Source: a virus. From it: a DNA stretch of 21,557 bases. Location: positions 1 to 21,557 of IMG/VR virus record IMGVR_UViG_3300022200_008430; one strand, written 5' to 3'. A program made the position numbers and the translations under genes. Positions 1-7,640 of the stretch are shown here, piece after piece. Within the stretch, counting starts at the first letter, position 1, and each line of letters begins with the position of its first letter. The notes under the pieces are model-generated. The model saw only the letters and a program-made list of their open reading frames with translations. It was not told where the DNA came from and made no database searches.

Positions 1-646
1 ACATTTTTGCAACCTTTGAGTTTGATAAATTTTTATTTTCACTAAAAAGTTTTCTTATTTCTTCAACCTGTTCTTGGGTAAGTCGAGAATTAGGATTTTT
101 AGTTCCCGTTCTTGTCTTGGCGTATTCACTTATTTTCCTTCTACCTTCTGGGGAAGGAGGGGCATACATGTGTGGAAGAACGCCTCGCTTCTTTGCGGAT
201 GCGCTCATCTTTCTTTTGGTTTCCTCACTAAAAGTTTTACCTTTATGAGTCGCGCTTATCTTGGATTTGGTTTCTTCTGTGTGTTTTCTTCCAAGGCGGG
301 CTGCACGCAGTTTCTCTTTTGTTTCTTCGCTATGTTTTTTACCAAGCATGGACGAGCAGGTCTTTAATGCTTTGTTATATCCAATTTTTCTATTTAGACA
401 TCCACTCTCATCTATAATTTCCTGCTCCAAATCTAATAATTGTTCTTTTTTTGTTTCATGCAAGATTGAAAAATCAAAACAATCTTCCCCATACTTGTTC
501 CATGCATTTAGTAAATGTTCGTTTGAATGTATTCCTCTTCGTAAGCGAGATTTGTGAGAATACCATCTTCTTTCAATGTTTACACTGCTGCCTATATAAA
601 ATTTACCAGTTTTAAGATTTGTTATTTTGTATATTCCACAAGTCAT
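1..646 (-). CDS. GIY-YIG homing endonuclease with NUMOD3 repeats, 3' end outside window
   Basis: This is a free-standing homing endonuclease of the I-TevI type, which would cut a specific DNA site and so drive its own spread between phage genomes. 215 codons are open from ATG at 646 to the window edge, with no stop. The catalytic domain fills about residues 1-92: GIY at 4-6, YIG at 17-19, then R27, H31, H40, a glutamate in the LEQE segment (E74 or E76) and N91. These sit at nearly the same positions as the known active-site residues of I-TevI (Y6, Y17, R27, H31, H40, E75, N90). Three NUMOD3 DNA-binding repeats follow, starting GKKHSEETK (102), GRKHTEETK (119) and GKTFSEETK (136), with a degenerate fourth near 165-177. 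The visible end (about 186-215, RLTQEQVEEIRKL) looks like the start of a helix-turn-helix. GGTGA at 652-656 gives a plausible ribosome binding site 5 bases from the ATG. The gene follows the SbcCD fusion gene, which ends with its own stop, so it appears intergenic and not within an intron. Confidence 0.93.
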   Translation of the reverse strand, partial: MTCGIYKITNLKTGKFYIGSSVNIERRWYSHKSRLRRGIHSNEHLLNAWNKYGEDCFDFSILHETKKEQLLDLEQEIIDESGCLNRKIGYNKALKTCSSMLGKKHSEETKEKLRAARLGRKHTEETKSKISATHKGKTFSEETKRKMSASAKKRGVLPHMYAPPSPEGRRKISEYAKTRTGTKNPNSRLTQEQVEEIRKLFSENKNLSNSKVAKM

Positions 647-654
647 TTAATTCA

Positions 655-691
655 CCACCCATTTATCGGTTCGTCTATAATAAATAGGTAG
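655..691 (-). promoter_or_regulatory. Hairpin overlapping the homing endonuclease ribosome binding site
   Basis: In the minus-strand transcript the 12-base arm CTACCTATTTAT (691 to 680) can pair with ATAAATGGGTGG (666 to 655) across a 13-base loop (679 to 667). All 12 positions pair, two of them as G-U wobbles. The 3' arm includes the first two G residues of the GGTGA ribosome binding site (656-652), so the folded RNA would hide it in read-through transcripts from the upstream gene. T4 I-TevI is known to be controlled by a hairpin that sequesters its ribosome binding site; applying that here is inference. No folding energy was computed. Confidence 0.5.
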
Positions 692-704
692 GTCATCTAA
701 AAAA

Positions 705-3700
705 TTACACATTTATATAAGCATATCCATCTCTTTTTTCAATATCTATCGTCATATCAACAATGTCTTTCAAACCTTCAATATGGGTAATCAAAAATAC
801 AACTCTAAAATAACTTTTAATTAAATCTAAAATCCTCACAAACCCCTCCATGTTCTCAGCGTCTAGGGCGGTTCCCGGCTCATCTAAAATCATAATATCT
901 CCCTTCGGCATGTTGCTTACATTTAGTAGAGCAATTCTAATAGCAACAGCGGCAAGTGTTTTCTCTGCTCCTGAGCCATTCTCTAATGGTCGTGGGTCGT
1001 GTTTTGGATGTTTGATTTGAATGTCTAACTTATTGTCGTTGTTCTCAAAGAACACCTCAAACTCAACAACATTAGATAGAACTTTAGCGATCTCTGTGTT
1101 GATTACAGGTAATGCCTTCTTGATTACATCAAATGCGATGCCGTTGGAATGCATACAAGTCATGAATAAATCATAAGCAGAGTATTCCACATTCATCCTA
1201 TTCTTCTCTTCTTTCAGACTTTTTAGATTCTCCAACTTCTGCTCCAATGCCCCTTGCTTACCAACAAGAGTGTAAATCTGATCTTCGCAATCTTGTAGTT
1301 CTTGATCGGATCTTTCTTTATTAGTCTTCGCAAGTTCTAACTCGGTCATGACCTTTTCGATATTCTCAAGAACTTCTTTGTGCTCTTCGTAGTAATCTGC
1401 TACATCGTTTAGTTCTTTGATTTCACTTTCTAACTTTTGTAAAGCAGTGTTGGTTCGCTCTAAATCAAGAGTTAGGTTGGTCAATCTAGATTGTTCATCT
1501 TTCTTTTTCTCAGTTAGACGAGTCCAATTACTAATTGTGTTGCTGACTTTATCCACATCAATATCAGATAATTCACCAGCATTTAGTTTTAGTTTGTCTT
1601 CAACCTCGGACAAAACCTTCTTTGTGATTGATAAGTCCTGTTTAGCATTATGAGCATCTTTGATGAACTTACAAGAAGTTAGGAATTTGTCTCCACAAGG
1701 GATGTCTGTTAGAATTTTGATTTGACGGAGACTTGTTTCTTTTTCTTTCTCTTTCTTTTGTTGCTCTCGCAATAGTTCATCAATCTTATCTTGTAGTCCG
1801 TCCGCTTCTTCCTTTTGTTTGTTGAGGTTTAGGATATCGATTGTCTCTAATAGAGCATCTGCCTTTTCTAAAAAGCCTTCTTTGTCTTTGATCTCATTAG
1901 TTAGAGAACTGATTCTGTCTTTGAGAGACTTTTTATTTTGTCCTAGTCGCTCTAAGTCCTGACGAACTTGGCGAATAGAGATTGGATCTTCTGGAATCTG
2001 AGCAAGTTTATTCTCTAACTCAGCAATCTCATCCAACACAGAACTTAAGTTTTCCTTTAGTTCCGTACACAAGTTCTTTTGCTTTGCTACTGCTGCCCCT
2101 GCTCTAAAGATGTCGTCTTTTGTTTTCTTGATGTCCTCATCATAATCAACATCTTGGACTCTACGAAGGGCTCCTCGCAAATCAGCGGCATCATCTTTTG
2201 CTAACTTAAACTTTCTCTCAAAGAACTCTAAGTCAAGGAACTTTGCTAGAATTTCTTTACGACGGGTTGATCCTTCGTTGATAAATCCTAATGCTCCCAA
2301 CTGAGAAGACATCGATGTGTTTAGGAAGTCGTCTAAATCTCCGAAGACATTTCGGATTGCTTTGTCTGTACCGCCTCTTTCCGTTTGGTTAAGCGAGCCA
2401 ACCTCGCCCGATACTTGGTCCACATAGTCAAAGTCTGCTTGGGTTTTAGCCTCGTTCGTAACTTTGCCTTTAAGCTTCTTAATATATTTATCAGATCGGC
2501 GTGTGATTTGGTAAGTCTTATTATTAGCCTCAATCTCCACCAAACCAGACCCATAGTCTTTGTTCTGGTTGATAATGTTGTAAGTTTTTCGAATATTTTT
2601 AGAAGTATTATTATAAACTGTATAAAGCAAAGCATCAATGACGCTAGACTTTCCGCTATAATTTTTACCAAAGATTCCAACAGTCCCAGACAACTTATCA
2701 AAATCAATAGAGTTGCCCTCGCCATAGTTGAACAAATTGTCCCAACTAAACTTCTTAATCCGCCAGTGAACATTTCTAGATATATCTTCGTTCTCTTCAA
2801 CAACTTTGTTGTACTTTGAGTTAAGAGCGAAGACTTCATTCAGGGTATCCTCCGTAATATTGTAGTCTTTGAGGTACTCTTTAATTAGATCTTGTTGTGT
2901 CTTCTCATCTCGTAAGTTTTCAAACAATTCTGTGTCAATATTATTTTCCACCGATAAATCGTTTGTATTCGCTTTATTGAGGAAGGTAATACTCTCGGGC
3001 TTAAATCTATGCTTGGCGATGTCTACGGCTCTCCTGAGCCGTTCTAGAGGTATGTTTGAGTCTGCTACAAGTCGTAGTCTCGCTCCGTCTGGACAATTGA
3101 AACCATTTGGAATTCTGCCTGACTTGGTGAGTTTGATTGTAATAAAGGGTTTTGGGTTTACAAAGTTAATTTTTTCTCTTGTAAACTCTGTTTTGGACTG
3201 AATGTCCCAGATGAACATGCCTTTATCGTCTGTCTCACCAAAGTTTTGTTGGATTGTAGAACCAGCATAGGCAATTGTTCCTTCTTTGTTCAAGACCTGA
3301 GTTTTATGGATATCCCCAAGCATAGCATAATCGCAATCATCAAATATAGAAATGTTATGCTCTCCGTGCTCCATAACGAATCCAATGTCTGTACGGCTAT
3401 ATTTGATCGCACCATGGTAAAGTCCTATGTTGATTTTGTCTGGATTGGTTGGTTTTACCCAATTGTCTTCATCGAATACTGAAAGAACATTTAGACAAAA
3501 CTTATCGTCCAAGTGTGTCTCGCCAGCATTCTTGAGTAGATGTAAGTTCTTATGATCTAGGGCATCTACAATAGGAGTGATAGCATCCTGTCGGTAAGAG
3601 TTCCGTAGGTTGCCGTCATGGTTTCCTAGAATGATATATGTGGGGGCGATATCCGCCAGATTCTTCAGGAAGTCGGAGCATAACTCAACGAACTCTGGTG

Positions 3701-3857
3701 AAATCTGGGTCTTTGTGTGTGCGATATCGCCGCAGTGGATAATGTAATCCACTTCCCGTTCTTTCAAAGTAGCATAAAGTTGTTTGAATACTGCTTTATA
3801 CTCTTTGTGATATTTTAAATTTTTGATGTGTGTGTCTGCTATGTGAGCGAATTTCAT
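705..3857 (-). CDS. SbcD-SbcC (Mre11-Rad50) single-chain fusion nuclease/ATPase, gp47-gp46 equivalent
   Basis: This 1050-residue protein joins both subunits of the DNA-end-processing complex that are separate genes in T4 (47 and 46) and E. coli (sbcD, sbcC). The N-terminal Mre11-like nuclease has metal-binding motifs ADTH (D8, H10), GD (D44), GNHD (78-81), YHG (H148) and GDIH (181-184). Residues about 365-1050 are Rad50-like: Walker A G397-x4-G402-K403-S404, a Q-loop glutamine near 519, then long charged helices typical of coiled coil (about 545-720 and 735-890). A hook candidate C721/C729 lies between them. The ABC signature is NGSGAEK (960-966), Walker B is IMILDE (D992, E993) and the H-loop histidine is 1025. 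The expected role is ATP-driven end resection and cleavage of hairpins or branched DNA during phage recombination-dependent replication. The start overlaps the primase stop as TAATG. There is no frameshift or internal stop, so the fusion looks genuine. The spacing of the hook cysteines is unusual. Confidence 0.95.
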   Translation of the reverse strand: MKFAHIADTHIKNLKYHKEYKAVFKQLYATLKEREVDYIIHCGDIAHTKTQISPEFVELCSDFLKNLADIAPTYIILGNHDGNLRNSYRQDAITPIVDALDHKNLHLLKNAGETHLDDKFCLNVLSVFDEDNWVKPTNPDKINIGLYHGAIKYSRTDIGFVMEHGEHNISIFDDCDYAMLGDIHKTQVLNKEGTIAYAGSTIQQNFGETDDKGMFIWDIQSKTEFTREKINFVNPKPFITIKLTKSGRIPNGFNCPDGARLRLVADSNIPLERLRRAVDIAKHRFKPESITFLNKANTNDLSVENNIDTELFENLRDEKTQQDLIKEYLKDYNITEDTLNEVFALNSKYNKVVEENEDISRNVHWRIKKFSWDNLFNYGEGNSIDFDKLSGTVGIFGKNYSGKSSVIDALLYTVYNNTSKNIRKTYNIINQNKDYGSGLVEIEANNKTYQITRRSDKYIKKLKGKVTNEAKTQADFDYVDQVSGEVGSLNQTERGGTDKAIRNVFGDLDDFLNTSMSSQLGALGFINEGSTRRKEILAKFLDLEFFERKFKLAKDDAADLRGALRRVQDVDYDEDIKKTKDDIFRAGAAVAKQKNLCTELKENLSSVLDEIAELENKLAQIPEDPISIRQVRQDLERLGQNKKSLKDRISSLTNEIKDKEGFLEKADALLETIDILNLNKQKEEADGLQDKIDELLREQQKKEKEKETSLRQIKILTDIPCGDKFLTSCKFIKDAHNAKQDLSITKKVLSEVEDKLKLNAGELSDIDVDKVSNTISNWTRLTEKKKDEQSRLTNLTLDLERTNTALQKLESEIKELNDVADYYEEHKEVLENIEKVMTELELAKTNKERSDQELQDCEDQIYTLVGKQGALEQKLENLKSLKEEKNRMNVEYSAYDLFMTCMHSNGIAFDVIKKALPVINTEIAKVLSNVVEFEVFFENNDNKLDIQIKHPKHDPRPLENGSGAEKTLAAVAIRIALLNVSNMPKGDIMILDEPGTALDAENMEGFVRILDLIKSYFRVVFLITHIEGLKDIVDMTIDIEKRDGYAYINV

Positions 3858-4807
3858 TATGCTAACCTGTGATTCAAAAGTGAAGTCTCAGTGAACTTCT
3901 TAGCTTTTTGCTTTCTGTTGTGATAGATGTTTCTCGGCATTACACCGACATCTTGATAGCCCTTTGTATTAATTTTGTAAACATCAATCCCGTAAGACTG
4001 AAGAGATTTAGCAATCGCAACTTCTTTCTTTTGAGCATCGTGGTCTAGGGCTAAGTAAACCTTTGTGTTATGCTCTGTAATCTTTTGAAAGAGTGGATGT
4101 TGCTCGTCTAATGTTGAACCCAAGATAGGAACAACATTACCACTAGCATTGATAGCATCAAAGACACCTTCAACGATTACTAGTGGCTCATCAAAGTCCA
4201 AGAATAACTCGTTGAAAATAACTTTCTTAGAGGCACTTGGGTTCTTGTACTTTGGAAAAGCCTGCTTTGTAAACGACCTAGCAATAAAGTAGTTGATGTC
4301 TCCGTCCTTATCGAATGATGGAATAATAATCCTATCTTTGTAAAGCCCACTAGTACAGTAGCCAATCTTCCAAGTTATGATCTCTTCTCTCTCAATGTCC
4401 CTTCTACGAAGATAAGAGAGTGCTGGTAAAGCACTAGCAGAGAGCTTGTTAGATGTTAGTGTAGCAAACTCTTCTGGTAAGTCAATCTTTTGCTCTGTAA
4501 GCATCTGCTCTGTTGGAGGATTCAAGATCTCCGTTAGCTGTAACTCTAAGTCTGAGTGGTCAAAGATGTTACAAAGAGCATACCAATCTTCTCGTTGGGC
4601 TCGTGAGCCGTATCGCTTGATTAAATAAGTTACATCGTTACCTGAGAAGTCGCAAACCCAGCACTTAAATTTATTTTTATCTAAGTTGACCGACATCTTT
4701 TTCTTATGATGCTTACACTTAGGACAATAAAAAAGATTCTCCTTCCCATGATAGAAAGGAGAGCCTAAAACTTCTTTCAAGATTTTTAGTTTCTTTTGTC
4801 CTGACAT
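3857..4807 (-). CDS. DNA primase, DnaG type with zinc ribbon and Toprim domain, no helicase
   Basis: This 316-residue protein would make RNA primers for phage DNA synthesis. An N-terminal zinc ribbon is formed by C28, C31 (CPKC) and C49, C52 (CWVC). A basic primase-core segment follows at about 159-179 (RIIIPSFDKDGD then an ARSF motif). The Toprim catalytic core has the acidic motif VIVEGVFDA (E213, D217) and the DxD motif LALDHD (D255, D257). At this length it lacks the C-terminal DnaB-like helicase fused to the T7 gp4 type, and no helicase gene is visible in the window. The ATG at 4807 lies 22 bases inside the end of the RuvC-like gene, preceded by AGGA at 8-base spacing. The stop overlaps the start of the SbcD-SbcC gene. 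Its place between a resolvase and a resection nuclease fits a replication/recombination cassette. Confidence 0.9.
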   Translation of the reverse strand: MSGQKKLKILKEVLGSPFYHGKENLFYCPKCKHHKKKMSVNLDKNKFKCWVCDFSGNDVTYLIKRYGSRAQREDWYALCNIFDHSDLELQLTEILNPPTEQMLTEQKIDLPEEFATLTSNKLSASALPALSYLRRRDIEREEIITWKIGYCTSGLYKDRIIIPSFDKDGDINYFIARSFTKQAFPKYKNPSASKKVIFNELFLDFDEPLVIVEGVFDAINASGNVVPILGSTLDEQHPLFQKITEHNTKVYLALDHDAQKKEVAIAKSLQSYGIDVYKINTKGYQDVGVMPRNIYHNRKQKAKKFTETSLLNHRLA

Positions 4808-5310
4808 TTAATAGATCCTGCCTTTGCTAGAACAACTCCATCTGCTCGGTCGCAATAACCTGCCTTTGGATTGCCGTGTCTAGTATATTCTACTTCAAAA
4901 GTAGGCTCCATGTCAAGGACTGCTTCAAGTACGACTTTCTTAGTGTTTTGTCCACGAGCGATTTTAACATCGCATAACTTTCTCGCCTCTGAAGCTCCAA
5001 TGTAGTCCGGTTCGATCTTAAACATTTCGTTAACTATCCAGCTTACCATCCCATTGAATCTTTGTAGGGTCGCCATCGTTTTAGCAGATGACCCGCCCGA
5101 ATTGAAGAATGTGAATGGTTGCTCAATAAAAATATGCTCTATTGAGTTTAAATTTTTTAATTCTAATAATGAAGCTCTTACTTTGTTAGCCTTATCAAAG
5201 ATGTTCTTTTCTTTTCTTGTGTCGATGTGATCAGTATACAATAATTTGCCTGATTTGTCAACAATTGCTAAGCCTGTAATGCTTGTAGAAATATCTAAGC
5301 CTAAGATCAT
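4786..5310 (-). CDS. RuvC-like Holliday junction resolvase (RNase H fold)
   Basis: This 174-residue protein is the size of bacterial RuvC and would cut four-way or branched DNA during recombination or before packaging. The RNase H-fold acidic residues are visible: D6 in the first strand (LGLDISTS), E63 in FIEQP, and D154/D157 near the C-terminus (CDRADGVVLA). The segment IGASEARKL (about 104-112) also fits RuvC-family proteins. The start ATG at 5310 overlaps the stop of the upstream virion gene as ATGA and has no clear ribosome binding site, so translation probably depends on coupling. The last 22 bases overlap the primase gene. It is confidently a RuvC-fold nuclease; its exact substrate is inferred from family and neighbours. 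Confidence 0.9.
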   Translation of the reverse strand: MILGLDISTSITGLAIVDKSGKLLYTDHIDTRKEKNIFDKANKVRASLLELKNLNSIEHIFIEQPFTFFNSGGSSAKTMATLQRFNGMVSWIVNEMFKIEPDYIGASEARKLCDVKIARGQNTKKVVLEAVLDMEPTFEVEYTRHGNPKAGYCDRADGVVLAKAGSIKCQDKRN

Positions 5311-6518
5311 AAATCTAATTTTAACTTAAATGTATAATCTTGTTCAACAGTTTTTTTCACTGGATTGGCTACTTTTGCTACAGCGATTAAGTTTTTATCT
5401 TCATCGTAAACGCCAACCGTTCTGATATATGTGGTTGGTTCAAAGCTAGCTGAGTAAGTTGAGAACGAGCTAGAGACGATGTTTTTGACCTGTACTTTAC
5501 TACTTTCTTCATAATACTGAGAAGAAGTATTGTTTATATAATTTGCTTTTGTACTTGAATCGAGGTATGTTGGGTTGTTGCTCCAATTTAATTGATTTTT
5601 TGGAGCGTAAGCAAACATGGTTAGAGTTGGCTTTGGTACCGTTCCCTGTAAATCAACGACATAAGAGGAGCCCGTAATAGCTGTTCCAGCCGAACCTTCA
5701 ACGTTTACATAAGAACCAAAATGAATCCATTTAGGATCATCTAACACTGCTGATCCCGCTGAAGCTGTTGGTTGCTGATAATATTCCTGCTCACCACCCA
5801 AACTGCTTGTGTCGGTAAGGATAATTACACCTTCTTCATAAAGAGCAAAACCTACTACAGAGCCAGTTCCAATTGTCGTATTTGTTTGTTCTATAAGCTC
5901 ACCAGTCTTTGTTGTATCTTGAGCTTTTGCTAGCAGAGAACCACTTTTATAAAATTCTAAGCTAACACTCCCAGGCTTAATCATTGAACCATAAAATATA
6001 TTATCAATACTCAACATATTTATGTCTTGTAATAAATCACCGTCAATTGTATCTGCTTTTAAATCAAGCGTTTCTGTAAAATAAGAACTAAAATTAAACG
6101 CTGGGGCTCTATCTTTTCTATAATCAATTGAATTTTTTAATGAAAGAAATTTAGCTATTGATGAAGTTGATGGCGATCCAAAGCCAGTTGTATATTCTGG
6201 CTCGTATCCCCCAACACTGCTTTTCTTAATAAAATCTCTTTTCATCTCAAAAGAGAATCTAGCATAGGCAACAATTGGATTAGAGCCTTCAGTATTCGAT
6301 TGCTTATCTAAATTTGTAAATAAGTTATGCTTATTTTCAAAAATTATATTTAAATCATTAAATAGTAATGAACCAGTTTGATTTAGCGAAGGCGATGATA
6401 CAGGACCAACATCCACTTGATCATTTATATATGCTTTACCATTAAAAAAACTAAATTTATACCTTGGATTAGCTACTACTGTATTAGATATAATGTCGTT
6501 TTCTTTAAATTTATACAT
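5307..6518 (-). CDS. Phage virion protein, paralogue 2 of a tandem pair
   Basis: This 403-residue protein resembles, from memory, a structural-protein family common in large aquatic phages. The C-terminal half carries the family marks: FYGSMIKPGSVSLEFY (about 175-190), VVGFALYEEGVIIL (221-234), a WSNNPTY motif (312-318), and a terminal module TYIRTVGVYDEDKNLIAVAK (363-382) ending KLKLDL. The upstream neighbour shows the same order of motifs, with 16 of 40 identical residues over the last 40 in my hand alignment, so the two are paralogues. It is rich in Ser, Thr, Asn and Gly, with no membrane segment or signal peptide. It starts six bases after the neighbour's stop with no clear ribosome binding site, suggesting coupled translation. 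Its stop overlaps the resolvase start. The exact virion part (tail, baseplate or fibre) cannot be read from the sequence. Confidence 0.75.
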   Translation of the reverse strand: MYKFKENDIISNTVVANPRYKFSFFNGKAYINDQVDVGPVSSPSLNQTGSLLFNDLNIIFENKHNLFTNLDKQSNTEGSNPIVAYARFSFEMKRDFIKKSSVGGYEPEYTTGFGSPSTSSIAKFLSLKNSIDYRKDRAPAFNFSSYFTETLDLKADTIDGDLLQDINMLSIDNIFYGSMIKPGSVSLEFYKSGSLLAKAQDTTKTGELIEQTNTTIGTGSVVGFALYEEGVIILTDTSSLGGEQEYYQQPTASAGSAVLDDPKWIHFGSYVNVEGSAGTAITGSSYVVDLQGTVPKPTLTMFAYAPKNQLNWSNNPTYLDSSTKANYINNTSSQYYEESSKVQVKNIVSSSFSTYSASFEPTTYIRTVGVYDEDKNLIAVAKVANPVKKTVEQDYTFKLKLDL

Positions 6519-6524
6519 GTCATT

Positions 6525-7625
6525 TTAGTAGTCTAATCTTAATCTTAAAGTAAACTCATTAGATGGCGATTTCTTTAAAGGCTCACTTAATTTACCAACC
6601 GCTAAAAGTTGATTATCAGGACTGTATAGACCAACTGAAGTGACATAACTTACTGGTGGGTCACTCGGATTGTTCTTTACAACAATCTGGCTGGCGCTAG
6701 TGTAAGATGGGTTAGAACTATAGTTGAATTCACTATGGTTAAGCCTACAGAAATATACTGTTGAGTTTAATTCAGTGGTATTGTTAAATTCAATGTTGCC
6801 GATGTGGGCTCTTACACCATTTATAATATCATTAATAGAGCCACTTAACATGGCGTTTGATGGTGTTTGAGCGGCTCTTGCTCCGGTGCTGTCTGCATCG
6901 CCGCCACCAATTGAACCACTAGTAAGCTCTGTACCAAATGTCTGAGTATTGGCTGCTAACATAATTAAGCCAGCATCATAGAAGATAAATCCATGATTTG
7001 TCTCAGTTGGAACTGTTGCTGATTGTGTACCTTCTTGTAGGAAAGCATAGTCGCCCATGGGGGAGTTTGTTCTGTATGTTGTTGGACTGTTGGCTACAAC
7101 ATAAGCATCAGAAAAGACTTTTGTTCCAACAAATGGATTAGCAAATGAGCCGGTTCCCATTGTTAGACGGAAGCTACCTTTCTTAATCTCATCTTTCATT
7201 ATTGTTCTACTAAAGTTGATAAAGATGGCATCTGAGAATTTGTCTGGATCCCAAGTGTTTGCTGGGTTTAAAACTCCGGAAGCGTTAAATGGAACAACAT
7301 TTTGATTTGTATCATAGCCAACATATTGTTGAGCAAACAATCTATAAATATTATTTTTAAGAGTAGCTTGACTAAAAGCGGACTCGCCAGTACTGTCACT
7401 TGTTCTACCAGCAGTCATGCTAAATAAGAAGTTAGCTGATGAACTAGCATAGGGATAATCATAAACGTCAATGTGATCACTGTTTGAAAAGTATTTAATA
7501 TTACTTTCGGATGGAAATGTTCCATAGGTGTCTTTAATGATTGTTCCTGTTACTGGAATCTGCTCGTATAGGTTAGTTTTAAAACTTGTTGTATCGTCTT
7601 GTCCTAAATTTTTATAAATAGACAT
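6525..7625 (-). CDS. Phage virion protein, paralogue 1 of a tandem pair
   Basis: This 366-residue protein has the same domain order as the gene that follows it: IKKGSFRLTMGTGSF (147-161), HGFIFYDAGLIML (211-223), NYSSNPSY (301-308), and the C-terminal module SYVTSVGLYSPDNQLLAVGK (326-345) ending RLRLDY. The N-terminal halves differ, so the pair probably shares an assembly or docking module and has diverged elsewhere. A good ribosome binding site, GGAG at 7633-7636, lies 7 bases before the ATG at 7625, in a 15-base gap. Its strong site contrasts with the coupled genes around it and suggests independent, high-level translation. It is a structural protein by family resemblance and context; the precise function is unknown. 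Confidence 0.75.
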   Translation of the reverse strand: MSIYKNLGQDDTTSFKTNLYEQIPVTGTIIKDTYGTFPSESNIKYFSNSDHIDVYDYPYASSSANFLFSMTAGRTSDSTGESAFSQATLKNNIYRLFAQQYVGYDTNQNVVPFNASGVLNPANTWDPDKFSDAIFINFSRTIMKDEIKKGSFRLTMGTGSFANPFVGTKVFSDAYVVANSPTTYRTNSPMGDYAFLQEGTQSATVPTETNHGFIFYDAGLIMLAANTQTFGTELTSGSIGGGDADSTGARAAQTPSNAMLSGSINDIINGVRAHIGNIEFNNTTELNSTVYFCRLNHSEFNYSSNPSYTSASQIVVKNNPSDPPVSYVTSVGLYSPDNQLLAVGKLSEPLKKSPSNEFTLRLRLDY

Positions 7626-7632
7626 TTATTAT

Positions 7633-7637
7633 CTCCA
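7633..7637 (-). promoter_or_regulatory. Shine-Dalgarno site TGGAG
   Basis: On the minus strand TGGAG lies 7 bases before the ATG at 7625. It supports this start and is one of only a few clear ribosome binding sites in the window. Confidence 0.75.
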
Positions 7638-7640
7638 TCC

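Noticed and set aside
74-557. Two plus-strand open frames of about 97 residues
   Set aside because: They lie opposite the GIY-YIG endonuclease, whose motifs are unmistakable. Their translations are Phe/Cys/Ser-rich, as expected of antisense shadows.
690-710. Run of six T residues just after the SbcD-SbcC stop, as a terminator
   Set aside because: Only a weak AT-only stem of about four pairs precedes it. There is no GC-rich stem expected of an intrinsic terminator.
2333-2839. Open frames on both strands inside the SbcD-SbcC gene (2333-2839 minus, 2385-2819 plus)
   Set aside because: The main frame here carries Walker A and Q-loop motifs. The alternative frames show no conserved motif and no ribosome binding site.
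3857-4807. Primase-helicase of the T7 gp4 type
   Set aside because: The protein ends shortly after the Toprim domain. No Walker A or DnaB-like motif is present.
5311-5360. Sigma-70-like promoter before the RuvC-like gene (TTGAAC, 17 bases, TTAAAA)
   Set aside because: Only 4 of 6 and 3 of 6 consensus bases match, inside the conserved end of a coding sequence. This is too weak to report.
7343-7350. Perfect TATAAATA late-promoter matches on the plus strand (7343-7350 and 7613-7620)
   Set aside because: They point away from all genes, lie inside or at the edge of a coding region, and show that such matches arise by chance in this AT-rich DNA.
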